From an uncultured Anaerolineaceae bacterium (GTDB taxonomy: Bacteria > Chloroflexota > Anaerolineae > Promineifilales > Promineifilaceae), in NCBI GenBank assembly GCA_937967805.1, contig CALBTC010000526.1, forward strand, positions 1 through 9,085: DNA of 9,085 nucleotides, written 5' to 3'. Position 1 is the first letter of the stretch. Each line of letters begins with the position of its first letter. Shown in pieces: positions 1 through 6,308 of the stretch. Below the pieces are notes generated by a model. The model saw only the letters and a list, made by a program, of their open reading frames with translations. It was not told where the DNA came from and ran no database searches. The position numbers and the translations under genes were made by a program.

Positions 1-309
1 AATTTCCGCTAACTGACCAACGATGAAATTGAGCATTACAAACCATAGCTTCTTGAGAGTATTCGTCTGGTTGATCCGGCGATTATGCTGCTTACCGGCA
101 ACGTGGCCACGCAGTCATTGCTGGGGCTGACGGGTATTACCAAATTGCGGGGACAGTGGCATGATTGGAACGGCCGTCGCGTCATGCCCATCTTCCATCC
201 TGCTTACCTGCTGCGCAACCCCAGCCGCAAACCGGGTAGCCCCAAATCCCTCATGTGGCAAGACATCCAGGAAGTGCGGCGCGTCTACGATTCGTTGGTG
301 ATGGGGTAG
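1..309 (+). pseudogene. Uracil-DNA glycosylase (family 4-like), 3' remnant with two in-frame stops
   Basis: Frame 1 reads as the C-terminal part of a family 4/5-type uracil-DNA glycosylase, which removes uracil from DNA in base excision repair. Recognisable segments are LTNDEIEHYKP, a VDPAIMLLTGNVA strand, LLGLTGITKLRGQWH, and the terminal HPAYLLRNP motif that family members use for DNA binding and catalysis. The reading frame holds TAA at 10-12 and TAG at 46-48, the second where relatives have an aromatic residue before LLE. The longest open stretch starts at ATG 85 and covers only 74 residues. It lacks the N-terminal GEAPG-type catalytic motif and the iron-sulfur cysteines, so it could not be a working enzyme alone. 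Conservation downstream of the stops is good, suggesting recent decay or an assembly error. The 5' part lies outside the window. Other genes here end normally at TAA, TAG and TGA, which argues against a recoded stop. Confidence 0.75.
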
Positions 310-313
310 GTCG

Positions 314-342
314 TTGACAAAACGGCCGTACCGCGCTACGAT
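314..342 (+). promoter_or_regulatory. Sigma70-type promoter for the antitoxin gene
   Basis: A perfect -35 box TTGACA (314-319) is followed by exactly 17 nt and a TACGAT -10 box (337-342, four of six consensus positions). It begins 5 nt after the glycosylase stop and lies about 50 nt before the antitoxin ATG, giving a short leader. The spacer contains one copy of ACGGCCGT (322-329), the octamer repeated throughout the window. Confidence 0.6.
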
Positions 343-361
343 TTTCGCCGGAAAGTTACGA

Positions 362-371
362 ATCGTACGAT
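362..371. promoter_or_regulatory. Perfect 10-bp palindrome, possible autoregulatory operator
   Basis: ATCGTACGAT is a perfect 10-bp palindrome, overlapped on its left by the shorter odd palindrome ACGAATCGT. It lies just downstream of the predicted transcription start and upstream of a Phd/YefM antitoxin gene. Proteins of that family repress their own operons by binding short palindromes near the promoter. The TACGAT word of the -10 box shares its sequence with the palindrome's right half. The operator role is inferred from position and family. Confidence 0.4.
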
Positions 372-392
372 CTTTAGGGTGACTGACAAACG

Positions 393-791
393 ATGACTAC
401 CATCAAAATGTCTAGTGATGAAGCACGATCAAAGTGGCGCGAAGTTTTAGATGCGGCCGTTGCCGGAAACCAGGTTGTGATTGAGCGATACGGCAAGCCC
501 GTGGCGGTAATCGTGCCCCATTCTCAATATGTTCAATCACCTGGACAAGCAGAAAAGGTGCGGGAGGAAACGGCCGTTTACCAAACCGGCAACTGGGAAG
601 CGATAAAAGCAGAGCTAATGGATGAGATAAAAAGAGAGCTCTTGCAAGAGCTGCAGGAAATGCTTCCAAAATCAGAACAGATCACTCCCAAAAGGATGGT
701 CAACATTTTCACACCCCGCCTCGTTCATCCCGAACAGGCAGCGGATTTCAAAAAAGAGATCGTTGCGGAATTGCCTGATGCCGAAGTATGA
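393..791 (+). CDS. Phd/YefM-family antitoxin with long C-terminal extension
   Basis: The 132-residue product begins with a Phd/YefM fold (about residues 1-50). It opens with MTTIKMSSDEARSKWREVL, then VVIERYGKPVAVIVPHSQY, the strand-turn-strand signature of this DNA-binding antitoxin family. Family members are usually about 80-90 residues and keep a disordered C-terminus that wraps the toxin. Here residues 51-101 are a charged, helix-prone linker, and residues 102-132 (starting MVNIFTPRLVHPEQ) look like a distinct small module. ATG 393 is preceded by AGGGTGA at 376-382. The gene follows a good promoter and palindrome and overlaps the next gene's ATG (778) by 14 nt, implying translational coupling. 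In a normal module the second gene would be a toxin such as RelE or PIN. Here it is a retropepsin-like fragment fused to a methyltransferase. Family assignment is confident, while a functioning toxin-antitoxin pair is not shown. Confidence 0.8.
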   Translation: MTTIKMSSDEARSKWREVLDAAVAGNQVVIERYGKPVAVIVPHSQYVQSPGQAEKVREETAVYQTGNWEAIKAELMDEIKRELLQELQEMLPKSEQITPKRMVNIFTPRLVHPEQAADFKKEIVAELPDAEV

Positions 792-1779
792 TGCCAACCT
801 GTTTGATCCACCGGCACCGCTGGCGCAAGTTGTCTTACGTAGTCCTGAAAACGCAGGTGATTTGTCCTCCACATTAATGCTGCTGGATTCAGGCGCAGAT
901 GTCACTTTGATTCCGTCAGCATCTGCCAATCTACTTGATCTAACAACAGATCCAAATGAGGTTTATGAGTTGATGGGATTTGATGGTGGTAGGATGTTTG
1001 CTTCGGCCGCTCACCTGGAGTTGATTTTTCTGAAAAAAAAAATCTTTAGAGGGCGTTTTTCAGATAAGGCCGCGCTGCGTGGTGAGCCGGGATATGTGTG
1101 GCGCGCTGGCCAGGAGCGTCGCCTGCGCATGATCCAGCAGTGGATCGATCTTGATGATGCGGTCATTTTGGACAATGGCTGTGGTTTGGGCACTTATCTG
1201 GATGCGTTTGCCCCGTTTACGCCGCACCGTTTTGGTTTGGAAGTAGAACTGGACCGGGCGCAAAAAGCGCTGGCCGTAGCTCCGGGCATTGTGCAGGCGA
1301 TGGGGGAAAACCTGCCGTTTGCCAGCGGCAGCTTTGATTTTGTCTTCAGCAATGAAGTGATTGAGCATGTGGAAGCTGATCGGCTGGCGCTGGCGGAGAT
1401 GGTGCGGGTGACGAAGGTAAACGGCCGTATCCTCATCTTCTGCCCCAACCGCTGGTACCCGGTGGAGCAGCACGGCATTTATTGGCGCGGTCGTTACAAG
1501 TTTGGCAACATTCCCCTGATAAACTACCTGCCAGACGTGCTCCGTAACCGACTGGCCCCCCACGTGCGCACCTACACCAAACGCGATTTGTTGGCCTTGC
1601 TGCATGGCCTGCCGGTGAGGGTGGTGCACCACGGCCGTATTTTTGGCGGCTACGACAATATCGAAAGGCGCTGGCCGCGATTCGGCCGTTTCATCAAAAA
1701 AAGCCTCTACACCGCTGAAAAAACACCACTGGCGGTGCTGGGCATTTCCCACCTGCTTGTGTTAGAAAAGCATCACTAA
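778..1779 (+). CDS. Chimeric protein: truncated retropepsin-like aspartic protease fused to class I SAM methyltransferase
   Basis: The 333-residue product is numbered from ATG 778. Codons extend upstream to a TTG at 763, but the ATG is preferred. Residues 1-94 match a bacterial retropepsin-like protease: LLDSGADVTLIP places the catalytic Asp at 37, followed by a MGFDGG flap-like segment and LIFLKKKIFRGRF. The domain stops there, lacking the second half with the expected hydrophobic-Gly-Arg (ILGR-like) motif, so protease activity is unlikely. From residue 95 (SDKAALRGEP, nt 1060) it is a methyltransferase: motif I is VILDNGCGLGTYL (Gly-rich loop at 132-138), an acidic residue ends the next strand in GLEVELD, and FDFVFSNEVIEHV (about 186-198) is the motif typical of SAM methyltransferases of this fold. 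The C-terminus has a basic, aromatic region. The substrate is unknown. No clear ribosome-binding site or ATG marks an independent methyltransferase start. The chimera probably arose by a deletion joining two genes, or by an assembly join. Confidence 0.75.
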   Translation: MPKYDANLFDPPAPLAQVVLRSPENAGDLSSTLMLLDSGADVTLIPSASANLLDLTTDPNEVYELMGFDGGRMFASAAHLELIFLKKKIFRGRFSDKAALRGEPGYVWRAGQERRLRMIQQWIDLDDAVILDNGCGLGTYLDAFAPFTPHRFGLEVELDRAQKALAVAPGIVQAMGENLPFASGSFDFVFSNEVIEHVEADRLALAEMVRVTKVNGRILIFCPNRWYPVEQHGIYWRGRYKFGNIPLINYLPDVLRNRLAPHVRTYTKRDLLALLHGLPVRVVHHGRIFGGYDNIERRWPRFGRFIKKSLYTAEKTPLAVLGISHLLVLEKHH

Positions 1780-1788
1780 ATTTGTATC

Positions 1789-1839
1789 GCAGAGTTTGCC
1801 GAGAAAACTCTCCGTGTTCTCTGCGCTCTCCGCGGTGCC
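1789..1839. repeat. CTCTGTG-type dispersed intergenic repeat, copy 1
   Basis: The 60-nt gap between two convergent genes is almost filled by a run of CTCT/CTGCG words (CTCTCCGTGTTCTCTGCG, then CTCTCCGCGGTG). A 7-bp inverted repeat, AGAGTTT/AAACTCT at 1791-1797 and 1805-1811, encloses a 7-nt loop. The same vocabulary recurs at 4331-4389 and 6430-6478. It might end transcription in both directions, but there is no T tract. Confidence 0.5.
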
Positions 1840-2754
1840 TTAAACAAAGAAAGGCGGGCTGGTGACGATGTAACGGTCGAAGCTGCCAAACGGCCGATCG
1901 CTCATGAACATGGCAATAAAAACATCCAGCTTGAAGTTGCGTGAAAGCAGATAGGAAACAGCCGTTTCATTCACGGTCGGCACTTCTACCCCAAATCTTT
2001 TTAACCCTTTGGCCTGGGCGGTGCTTTCCGCATGGGCCAGCACGGCCGGAAAGTCGGTGGCGTCTAGCAGGGCAAAGGGACCGCTGTTTTCATCCACGTA
2101 ACCGTAGCCTGCGGGACGGCCGTTGCGCAGGTATAAAAAGCCGCGCCGGTTGGCCAAAAACCACTGTTGATCCACATCTCGCCGGAAACCGATCGTCTCT
2201 TGGTCAATGGCCGCCAACGTGTCTAGCGTTTCAGGCCTGTTTTCCAGCGGTACAATTTCTAAATCAGACTCAAAAGAAACTTGTTCCGGTTCTCGACCAA
2301 AAAAATAAAGCGGGAAGCGGGGAAACACGCCAGATTTAAGGTAAAGTGCCTGGGCTCGGAAATCGGCCGTGGCAATGATAAAACGCCGTTCGGCATCTTC
2401 CCGTGGAAAAACCCTTTCGATGAGGTTGCGGCCTACACCGCCGGACTGCACGCTTGGCTTAACAAAAAATTCTGTCAATTCGCGCGTGCCGTCGCGCAAG
2501 ACGGAGCGGGCAAATCCGACGATTTTGCCATCTTGCTTGGCCAGGCAAAAATGTTCACTTGTTTGGGCAATATGGTCGTAGAGTGGTTGTCTTAAGCGCC
2601 ATAAATTTCTTAGCTTTTCGGCATCATCCCATTTAGTTGTACCAGCATAACCGAGGCGCTTGACAAAATCGGCCAACGTTTCCTCGAAAAGCAAAAAAAC
2701 TTCGTAATTATCGCTTGAAAATCCTTGCTCGTAGGTAATCAGTTTGCTCGTCAT
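1840..2754 (-). CDS. Tandem GNAT-domain N-acetyltransferase
   Basis: This is a 304-residue protein with two GNAT-like halves. The N-terminal half has the acetyl-CoA-binding motif A: ELTEFFVKPSVQSGGVGRNLI, with the Q-x-x-G-x-G core at Gln103, Gly106 and Gly108, preceded by a typical KIVGFARSVL strand. The C-terminal half (about 160-304) resembles the second domain of bidomain acetyltransferases (Acetyltransf_18-like) and ends in FGSFDRYIVTSPPFFV, a tail I recall from Chloroflexota homologues. The reading frame extends to an ATG at 2781, but ATG 2754 is chosen because GGAG stands about 8 nt upstream of it on the minus strand. It likely transfers an acetyl group from acetyl-CoA to an amine; the substrate is unknown. 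It converges with the methyltransferase gene and is divergent from pdxS, with about 196 nt between the starts. Two ACGGCCGT-like words lie inside it, one exact (2116-2123, coding Asn-Gly-Arg). Confidence 0.8.
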   Translation of the reverse strand: MTSKLITYEQGFSSDNYEVFLLFEETLADFVKRLGYAGTTKWDDAEKLRNLWRLRQPLYDHIAQTSEHFCLAKQDGKIVGFARSVLRDGTRELTEFFVKPSVQSGGVGRNLIERVFPREDAERRFIIATADFRAQALYLKSGVFPRFPLYFFGREPEQVSFESDLEIVPLENRPETLDTLAAIDQETIGFRRDVDQQWFLANRRGFLYLRNGRPAGYGYVDENSGPFALLDATDFPAVLAHAESTAQAKGLKRFGVEVPTVNETAVSYLLSRNFKLDVFIAMFMSDRPFGSFDRYIVTSPPFFV

Positions 2755-2950
2755 TGTTACTCCAGGTATTTGACGGCGCATTTCCTATCGAAAGATAGCC
2801 CAGCCAGAGTCTTGTTGTCATAAATAAAGTCTATTGGTAATCGTTTCTGTGTGCGCCGATAATGCCAATTTCCTTGTTTTGCCCGATCCCTATGATTAAA
2901 ATCTTAAATAGGTAAATGTGCAAGAGCAATTAAACCAAGCGGAGGTTAAG
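2755..2950. promoter_or_regulatory. Divergent intergenic region upstream of pdxS
   Basis: This 196-nt region separates the acetyltransferase start from the pdxS start. CTATC-GAAA-GATAG (2785-2798) can form a 5-bp stem closed by a GNRA-type tetraloop. TATGAT (2891-2896) is a fair -10 box for pdxS, but no good -35 is found at 16-18 nt. TTGACG (2770-2775) has a weak AGATAG partner 17 nt downstream. I recognise no riboswitch. The A+T content is higher than in the flanking genes, as expected of a promoter region. Confidence 0.3.
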
Positions 2951-3868
2951 ATGAGCGAAAATGGAAAAACCAAGCAGAATGGGCAGAGCGAAGTAGGCAG
3001 CTTCAAGGTAAAAGCCGGACTGGCCCAAATGTTAAAGGGCGGCGTGATCATGGATGTGGTGACGCCGGAACAGGCCGTGATTGCCGAGGAAGCCGGTGCC
3101 TGCGCCGTCATGGCGTTGGAGCGCGTGCCGGCTGACATTCGTCAGGATGGTGGCGTGGCCCGCATGTCGGACCCCGGCATGATTAAAGAGATCATTGCTG
3201 CCGTGAGCATTCCGGTGATGGCCAAAGCCCGCATCGGCCACTTTGTTGAGGCGCAAATTTTGGAAGCGATTGGCGTCGATTACGTCGACGAAAGTGAAGT
3301 GCTGACCCCGGCCGACGAGGAACATCATATCAACAAGCACAACTTCAAGATTCCTTTTGTGTGCGGCTGCCGCAACCTGGGTGAGGCGCTGCGCCGCATC
3401 GGCGAAGGCGCAGCCATGATCCGTACCAAAGGGGAAGCCGGCACGGGTGACGTGGTGGAAGCCGTGCGCCATGCGCGCACCGTTCTGGGCGAAATTCGTC
3501 GTTTGCAGCTGATGCCTGATGAAGAGTTGATGACCTACGCCAAAAACATCGGCGCGCCGTACGCGTTGGTGAAAGAAACCAAAGAGTTGGGCCGCCTGCC
3601 GGTGGTCAACTTCGCTGCCGGCGGCATTGCTACGCCCGCCGACGCGGCGTTGATGATGCAAATTGGTGTGGATGGCGTTTTTGTCGGCTCCGGCATTTTC
3701 AAGAGCGGCAATCCGGCCGAGCGGGCCAAGGCAATTGTGGAAGCCACAACCCATTACAACAATCCTGAAATCTTGGCCAAAGTCAGTGAGAATTTGGGCG
3801 AGCCGATGGTGGGCATTAACGTGAGCAGCCTGCCGGAGAGCGAGCAGTTGGCGACACGCGGTTGGTAA
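2951..3868 (+). CDS. pdxS: Pyridoxal 5'-phosphate synthase subunit PdxS
   Basis: This is the synthase subunit of the deoxyxylulose-5-phosphate-independent PLP pathway, which condenses ribose 5-phosphate, glyceraldehyde 3-phosphate and ammonia into PLP. The 305-residue product is slightly longer than the usual ~294, through an extra N-terminal stretch rich in Lys, Gln and Asn. The fold's hallmarks are intact: GGVIMDVV with Asp35, [11 protein letters not shown] with Lys92 (the Schiff-base lysine, Lys81 in Bacillus), and [12 protein letters not shown] with Lys160 (the second lysine, Lys149 in Bacillus). [18 protein letters not shown] and the phosphate-binding [15 protein letters not shown] and GVFVGSGIF segments are also present. 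ATG 2951 is chosen because GGAGGT at 2941-2946 sits just before it. A GTG at 2918 in the same frame has no such signal. The gene leads a pdxS-acetyltransferase-pdxT cluster and contains no copy of ACGGCCGT. PdxS normally forms a dodecamer receiving ammonia from PdxT. Confidence 0.97.
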   Translation: MSENGKTKQNGQSEVGSFKVKAGLAQMLKGGVIMDVVTPEQAVIAEEAGACAVMALERVPADIRQDGGVARMSDPGMIKEIIAAVSIPVMAKARIGHFVEAQILEAIGVDYVDESEVLTPADEEHHINKHNFKIPFVCGCRNLGEALRRIGEGAAMIRTKGEAGTGDVVEAVRHARTVLGEIRRLQLMPDEELMTYAKNIGAPYALVKETKELGRLPVVNFAAGGIATPADAALMMQIGVDGVFVGSGIFKSGNPAERAKAIVEATTHYNNPEILAKVSENLGEPMVGINVSSLPESEQLATRGW

Positions 3869-3887
3869 TGTATGACCAGGTGACAAG

Positions 3888-4331
3888 GTGAAGGTACGAG
3901 AGTTAGAACCGGAGCGAGATTGGGCGGAATGGCTGCGTCTGCGGCAGGGGTTATTTGATGACAGCACCGAAGCGGAGCAGCGGCAGGAGATGGCCGAGAT
4001 TTTAGCTGAGGAAGTGAGCTGTGTGCTGGTGGCGGAACGGCCGTCCACCCAGTTAGCCGGTTATGCTCACGTAGGCAGCCGCAAATACGCCGAAGGCTGC
4101 ACCGCCTCGCCCGTGGCCTACCTGGAAGAATGGTTTGTCGATGCCGACGTGCGTCGTCAGGGGGTGGGTAAGGCGCTCATCGCCGCCGCCGAAGCATGGG
4201 CGCGGCAAAACGGCTTCCACGAACTCGCCTCCGACACGACTATCGACAACGAAATCAGTCTGGCCAGCCACCTGGCCCTCGGCTTCACCGAAGTGGAACG
4301 GCAGATCAACTTTATCAAGAAGCTCAGTTAG
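3888..4331 (+). CDS. GNAT acetyltransferase resembling aminoglycoside 6'-N-acetyltransferases
   Basis: The 147-residue product matches the compact AAC(6')-I layout (about 145-150 residues): an N-terminal WAEWLRLRQGLFDDS segment, an Arg-Lys-Tyr-x-x-Gly-Cys patch, SPVAYLEEWFV, motif A RRQGVGKALI (residues 89-98), ASDTTIDNEIS (114-124), then an H-x-A-LGF motif and a C-terminal FIKKLS. These segments align by eye with the Acinetobacter-type AAC(6') proteins. Natural substrates may be other amines, so resistance is not established. GTG 3888 is the start; AGGTGA lies 4-5 nt upstream and no longer in-frame option exists. The gene begins 19 nt after pdxS and ends 71 nt before pdxT, so it is probably co-transcribed with them. 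One ACGGCCGT (4037-4044) codes Arg-Pro-Ser here. The family call is firm and the substrate call is tentative. Confidence 0.8.
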   Translation: MKVRELEPERDWAEWLRLRQGLFDDSTEAEQRQEMAEILAEEVSCVLVAERPSTQLAGYAHVGSRKYAEGCTASPVAYLEEWFVDADVRRQGVGKALIAAAEAWARQNGFHELASDTTIDNEISLASHLALGFTEVERQINFIKKLS

Positions 4332-4389
4332 CCACAGAGCACACAGAGAATAAAGAGGTTATCTCTTATCTCTCTGTGTGCTCTGTAGC
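4331..4389. repeat. Large perfect inverted repeat (CTCTGTG-type repeat, copy 2)
   Basis: Two 16-nt arms, 4334-4349 and 4371-4386, are perfect reverse complements (ACAGAGCACACAGAGA and its complement). A 21-nt loop between them holds a further 5-bp stem, AAGAG/CTCTT at 4353-4357 and 4363-4367. GC at 4331-4332 can pair with GC at 4388-4389 beyond one mismatch. The hairpin overlaps the stop of the acetyltransferase gene and ends 13 nt before the pdxT ATG. No U tract follows, so it is not a classical terminator. It could modulate pdxT translation or stabilise mRNA ends. It shares its vocabulary with the other two intergenic repeats. Confidence 0.8.
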
Positions 4390-4402
4390 AAAATACAGAA
4401 CT

Positions 4403-5008
4403 ATGAAAATTGGGGTTTTGGCGCTGCAGGGCGCCTTCATTGAACATATCAACATCTTGAAGTCGCTGGGGGTGGAGGCGGTGGAAGTTCGCCTGCCGGA
4501 GCAGTTGGCTGATTTAGATGGCCTCATCATCCCCGGCGGTGAGAGCACCACCATCGGCAAGCTGGCCCGCCGCTTTGGCCTGATGGAACCGCTGCACGAT
4601 TTTGCCGAGTCGAAGTCGGTCTGGGGCACCTGTGCCGGGATGATCTTTCTGGCAAAGGAAATTAGCAGCAATACGGTGGGTCGCGATCAGCCACTGTTGG
4701 GCGTGATGGACATTGAGGTAGCGCGCAATGCGTTTGGGCGGCAGGTGGATTCGTTTGAGACAGATTTAGATGTATCTGTTTTTGCCAATGGGGACACACG
4801 GCCGTTCCCCGCCGTCTTCATTCGTGCCCCCAAGCTGGTGGCCGCCAAAGGGGATGCTGAAGTCATTGCCACTCTGCCCGACGGAACGGCCGTGGCGGCC
4901 CAACAAGGTCACTGGCTCGTCACTTCTTTCCACCCTGAACTAACCGGGGACGGCCGCTTTCACCAATATTTTTTATCCTTGATCAAACAGGAGTCCAGCA
5001 AGAAGTAG
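4403..5008 (+). CDS. pdxT: Pyridoxal 5'-phosphate synthase glutaminase subunit PdxT
   Basis: This is the class I glutamine amidotransferase partner of PdxS; it hydrolyses glutamine and channels ammonia to the synthase. The 201-residue length is normal for the family. The start KIGVLALQGAFIEH is diagnostic. The catalytic triad is visible: Cys77 in WGTCAGMI, His177 and Glu179 in SFHPELT. PGGESTTI forms the oxyanion-hole region, and the GRQVDSFE segment is also typical. ATG 4403 is chosen because the protein begins exactly at the family N-terminus, although no strong ribosome-binding site is visible; the frame continues upstream through non-homologous sequence to 4196. It follows the AAC(6')-like gene and a large hairpin. 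It converges on the histidine kinase gene, the stop codons being 6 nt apart. Two ACGGCCGT copies (4798-4805 and 4886-4893) lie inside it in different codon phases. Confidence 0.96.
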   Translation: MKIGVLALQGAFIEHINILKSLGVEAVEVRLPEQLADLDGLIIPGGESTTIGKLARRFGLMEPLHDFAESKSVWGTCAGMIFLAKEISSNTVGRDQPLLGVMDIEVARNAFGRQVDSFETDLDVSVFANGDTRPFPAVFIRAPKLVAAKGDAEVIATLPDGTAVAAQQGHWLVTSFHPELTGDGRFHQYFLSLIKQESSKK

Positions 5009-5028
5009 CGTTCTTTAAAGCTTTCTTG
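4999..5028. terminator. Weak hairpin across the convergent stop codons
   Basis: CAAGAA (4999-5004) pairs with TTCTTG (5023-5028), with inner AGC/GCT pairs at 5007-5009 and 5020-5022 and a 2-nt bulge. It spans the pdxT stop and the last codons of the kinase, where a bidirectional terminator would be expected. The stem is short and A+T rich without a T run, so the role is tentative. Confidence 0.25.
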
Positions 5029-6103
5029 GTAGAACAACCGTAAACGTTGCTCCACCCAACTCGTTGTTTTCTGCCCAGATACGGCCGTTATGCTGCTGCA
5101 CAATTCGCCTGGCGATAAACAGACCCAGCCCGGTGCCCTTGCCGACGCTTTTTGTGGTAAAGAAAGGATCAAAAATGCTTTCCAATAGATTGGGATCAAT
5201 GCCGCTGCCGGTATCACTCACCGAAAAAGCGACCATTTCTTGATGCGCGCCGTTGCCATTGCGCGAACTGCTTACCTGTTCTTCCATTTGCCAGGAGCGA
5301 ATTTCCACCGTGCCGCCGTTGGGTGCCATGGCATCGCGGGCATTGATAAGCAAATTGAGCAGTACCTGCGTCATCCGATTGTGATCCAGCACAATTGTCT
5401 TCAAATTTTCATCAAGCTTTTTCACAATCTGAATATTAAATTCGCCCCGGAACTGATGCTGCACCAAAACCAGCGCGTCTTCGATAATCATGTTCAGGTC
5501 GGTAACGGCCGTTTGCATTTCATCGGCGTAAGAATAATTGCGCAGTACCTCTACAATGCGGGCCGAGCGCCAGGCGCTTTGCTCGATCATTTCCACGTAA
5601 CGCAAAAGCTGCTCCATCCCCAGGTTGTTCTCTTCAATTTCGTGCAGCAGGTTGCTGCAGGTGGCGGCAATAATGCTCAAGGGCGTGTTTAGTTCATGAG
5701 CCACGCTGGCAGTAAGAATGCCAATGCCCGCCAGCCGCTGGGTGTGCAGTAATGCTTCGTTGAGCAGTTCCATTTCTTGCCAATGGGTAAACGAAACCAT
5801 CGTGGTGCTGGTGATATGGTCAGAAACAGGCGTGATGGCCAGGTTGACGGCGACGGAACGGCCGTCTGGCTGGCGCAAAGTTGTACGGTGGGGTGGGCAA
5901 GCGATTAACTTTTCTTCATTTGGCCCCAAATCGGCCCAGGTACGTCCAATGAGCTGCTCGGCGTCCCAGCCCAAAATGCGTCCCGCCGCCGGATTGGCCG
6001 AGGTCACAATGCCATCGTCGTCCAGAACCAGGACGCCTGCCGACACAGATTGTAGTAAATGATCGTAGAACTCTCCGGTTGTTTTTGGTTGGGCAATTAC
6101 CAT
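5015..6103 (-). CDS. Soluble PAS-domain sensor histidine kinase
   Basis: The 362-residue product has no membrane segment. Residues about 10-105 form a PAS domain (GVLVLDDDGIVTSANPAA, GWDAEQLIGRTW) that should sense a cytoplasmic ligand or redox cue. A HisKA dimerisation helix follows, with phosphoacceptor His136 in LTASVAHELNTPL. The HATPase domain carries the N box NLLINARDAM (250-259), G1 DTGSGI (297-302), F box FDPFFTTK (311-318) and G2 GKGTGLGL (321-328), so all catalytic boxes are present. The layout resembles NtrB-type kinases. ATG 6103 is supported by AGAAGGA about 9 nt upstream. No response regulator gene adjoins it; the nearest is at 8484 on the other strand, so the partner is unknown. 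It is transcribed away from the beta-helix gene across a 394-nt region with repeated GTRAACGG words, and converges on pdxT. Three ACGGCCGT copies lie within it. Confidence 0.92.
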   Translation of the reverse strand: MVIAQPKTTGEFYDHLLQSVSAGVLVLDDDGIVTSANPAAGRILGWDAEQLIGRTWADLGPNEEKLIACPPHRTTLRQPDGRSVAVNLAITPVSDHITSTTMVSFTHWQEMELLNEALLHTQRLAGIGILTASVAHELNTPLSIIAATCSNLLHEIEENNLGMEQLLRYVEMIEQSAWRSARIVEVLRNYSYADEMQTAVTDLNMIIEDALVLVQHQFRGEFNIQIVKKLDENLKTIVLDHNRMTQVLLNLLINARDAMAPNGGTVEIRSWQMEEQVSSSRNGNGAHQEMVAFSVSDTGSGIDPNLLESIFDPFFTTKSVGKGTGLGLFIARRIVQQHNGRIWAENNELGGATFTVVLPRKL

Positions 6104-6172
6104 TGAGTGATTCCTTCTTCATTATTCCAGAGACATTTTTGTGGGACCTACGACTCCCAGAAAAGATTGCTC

Positions 6173-6219
6173 AGTAAACGGCTAAATTTTTTGCTTATGT
6201 CTGCGCTCAACCGTTTACT
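6173..6219. promoter_or_regulatory. Inverted repeat AGTAAACGG/CCGTTTACT
   Basis: AGTAAACGG (6173-6181) and its exact reverse complement CCGTTTACT (6211-6219) are separated by 29 nt. They lie about 70-115 nt upstream of the kinase start, where a regulator site would be expected. The core GTAAACGG differs by one base from the GTGAACGG words at 6310-6317 and 6321-6328. A binding-site role is inferred. Confidence 0.4.
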
Positions 6220-6308
6220 TCCTTAGGGCTGGTGAGTTGCAGAAAAATGTTCTATTCATAGGATACGTGAGGGGGCAGATCGCGTCCGTATGTGTGCCGT
6301 AAAATCAT

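Noticed and set aside
1..48. Stop-codon recoding to explain the glycosylase stops
   Set aside because: Both TAA and TAG end intact full-length genes elsewhere in the window, so neither is reassigned.
1060..1752. 230-residue minus-strand ORF
   Set aside because: It lies antisense to the methyltransferase, whose motifs are clear on the plus strand. The minus product has no recognisable domain.
2918..2950. Upstream GTG start for pdxS
   Set aside because: The ATG at 2951 has a GGAGGT site directly before it, while the GTG has none and adds residues absent from the family.
3032..4048. 338-residue minus-strand ORF
   Set aside because: It is antisense to pdxS and the following gene. The His- and Ala-rich composition is typical of a reading-frame shadow.
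4196..4402. N-terminal extension of the pdxT frame
   Set aside because: It overlaps the acetyltransferase in another frame and reads through the hairpin. PdxT family homology begins exactly at ATG 4403.
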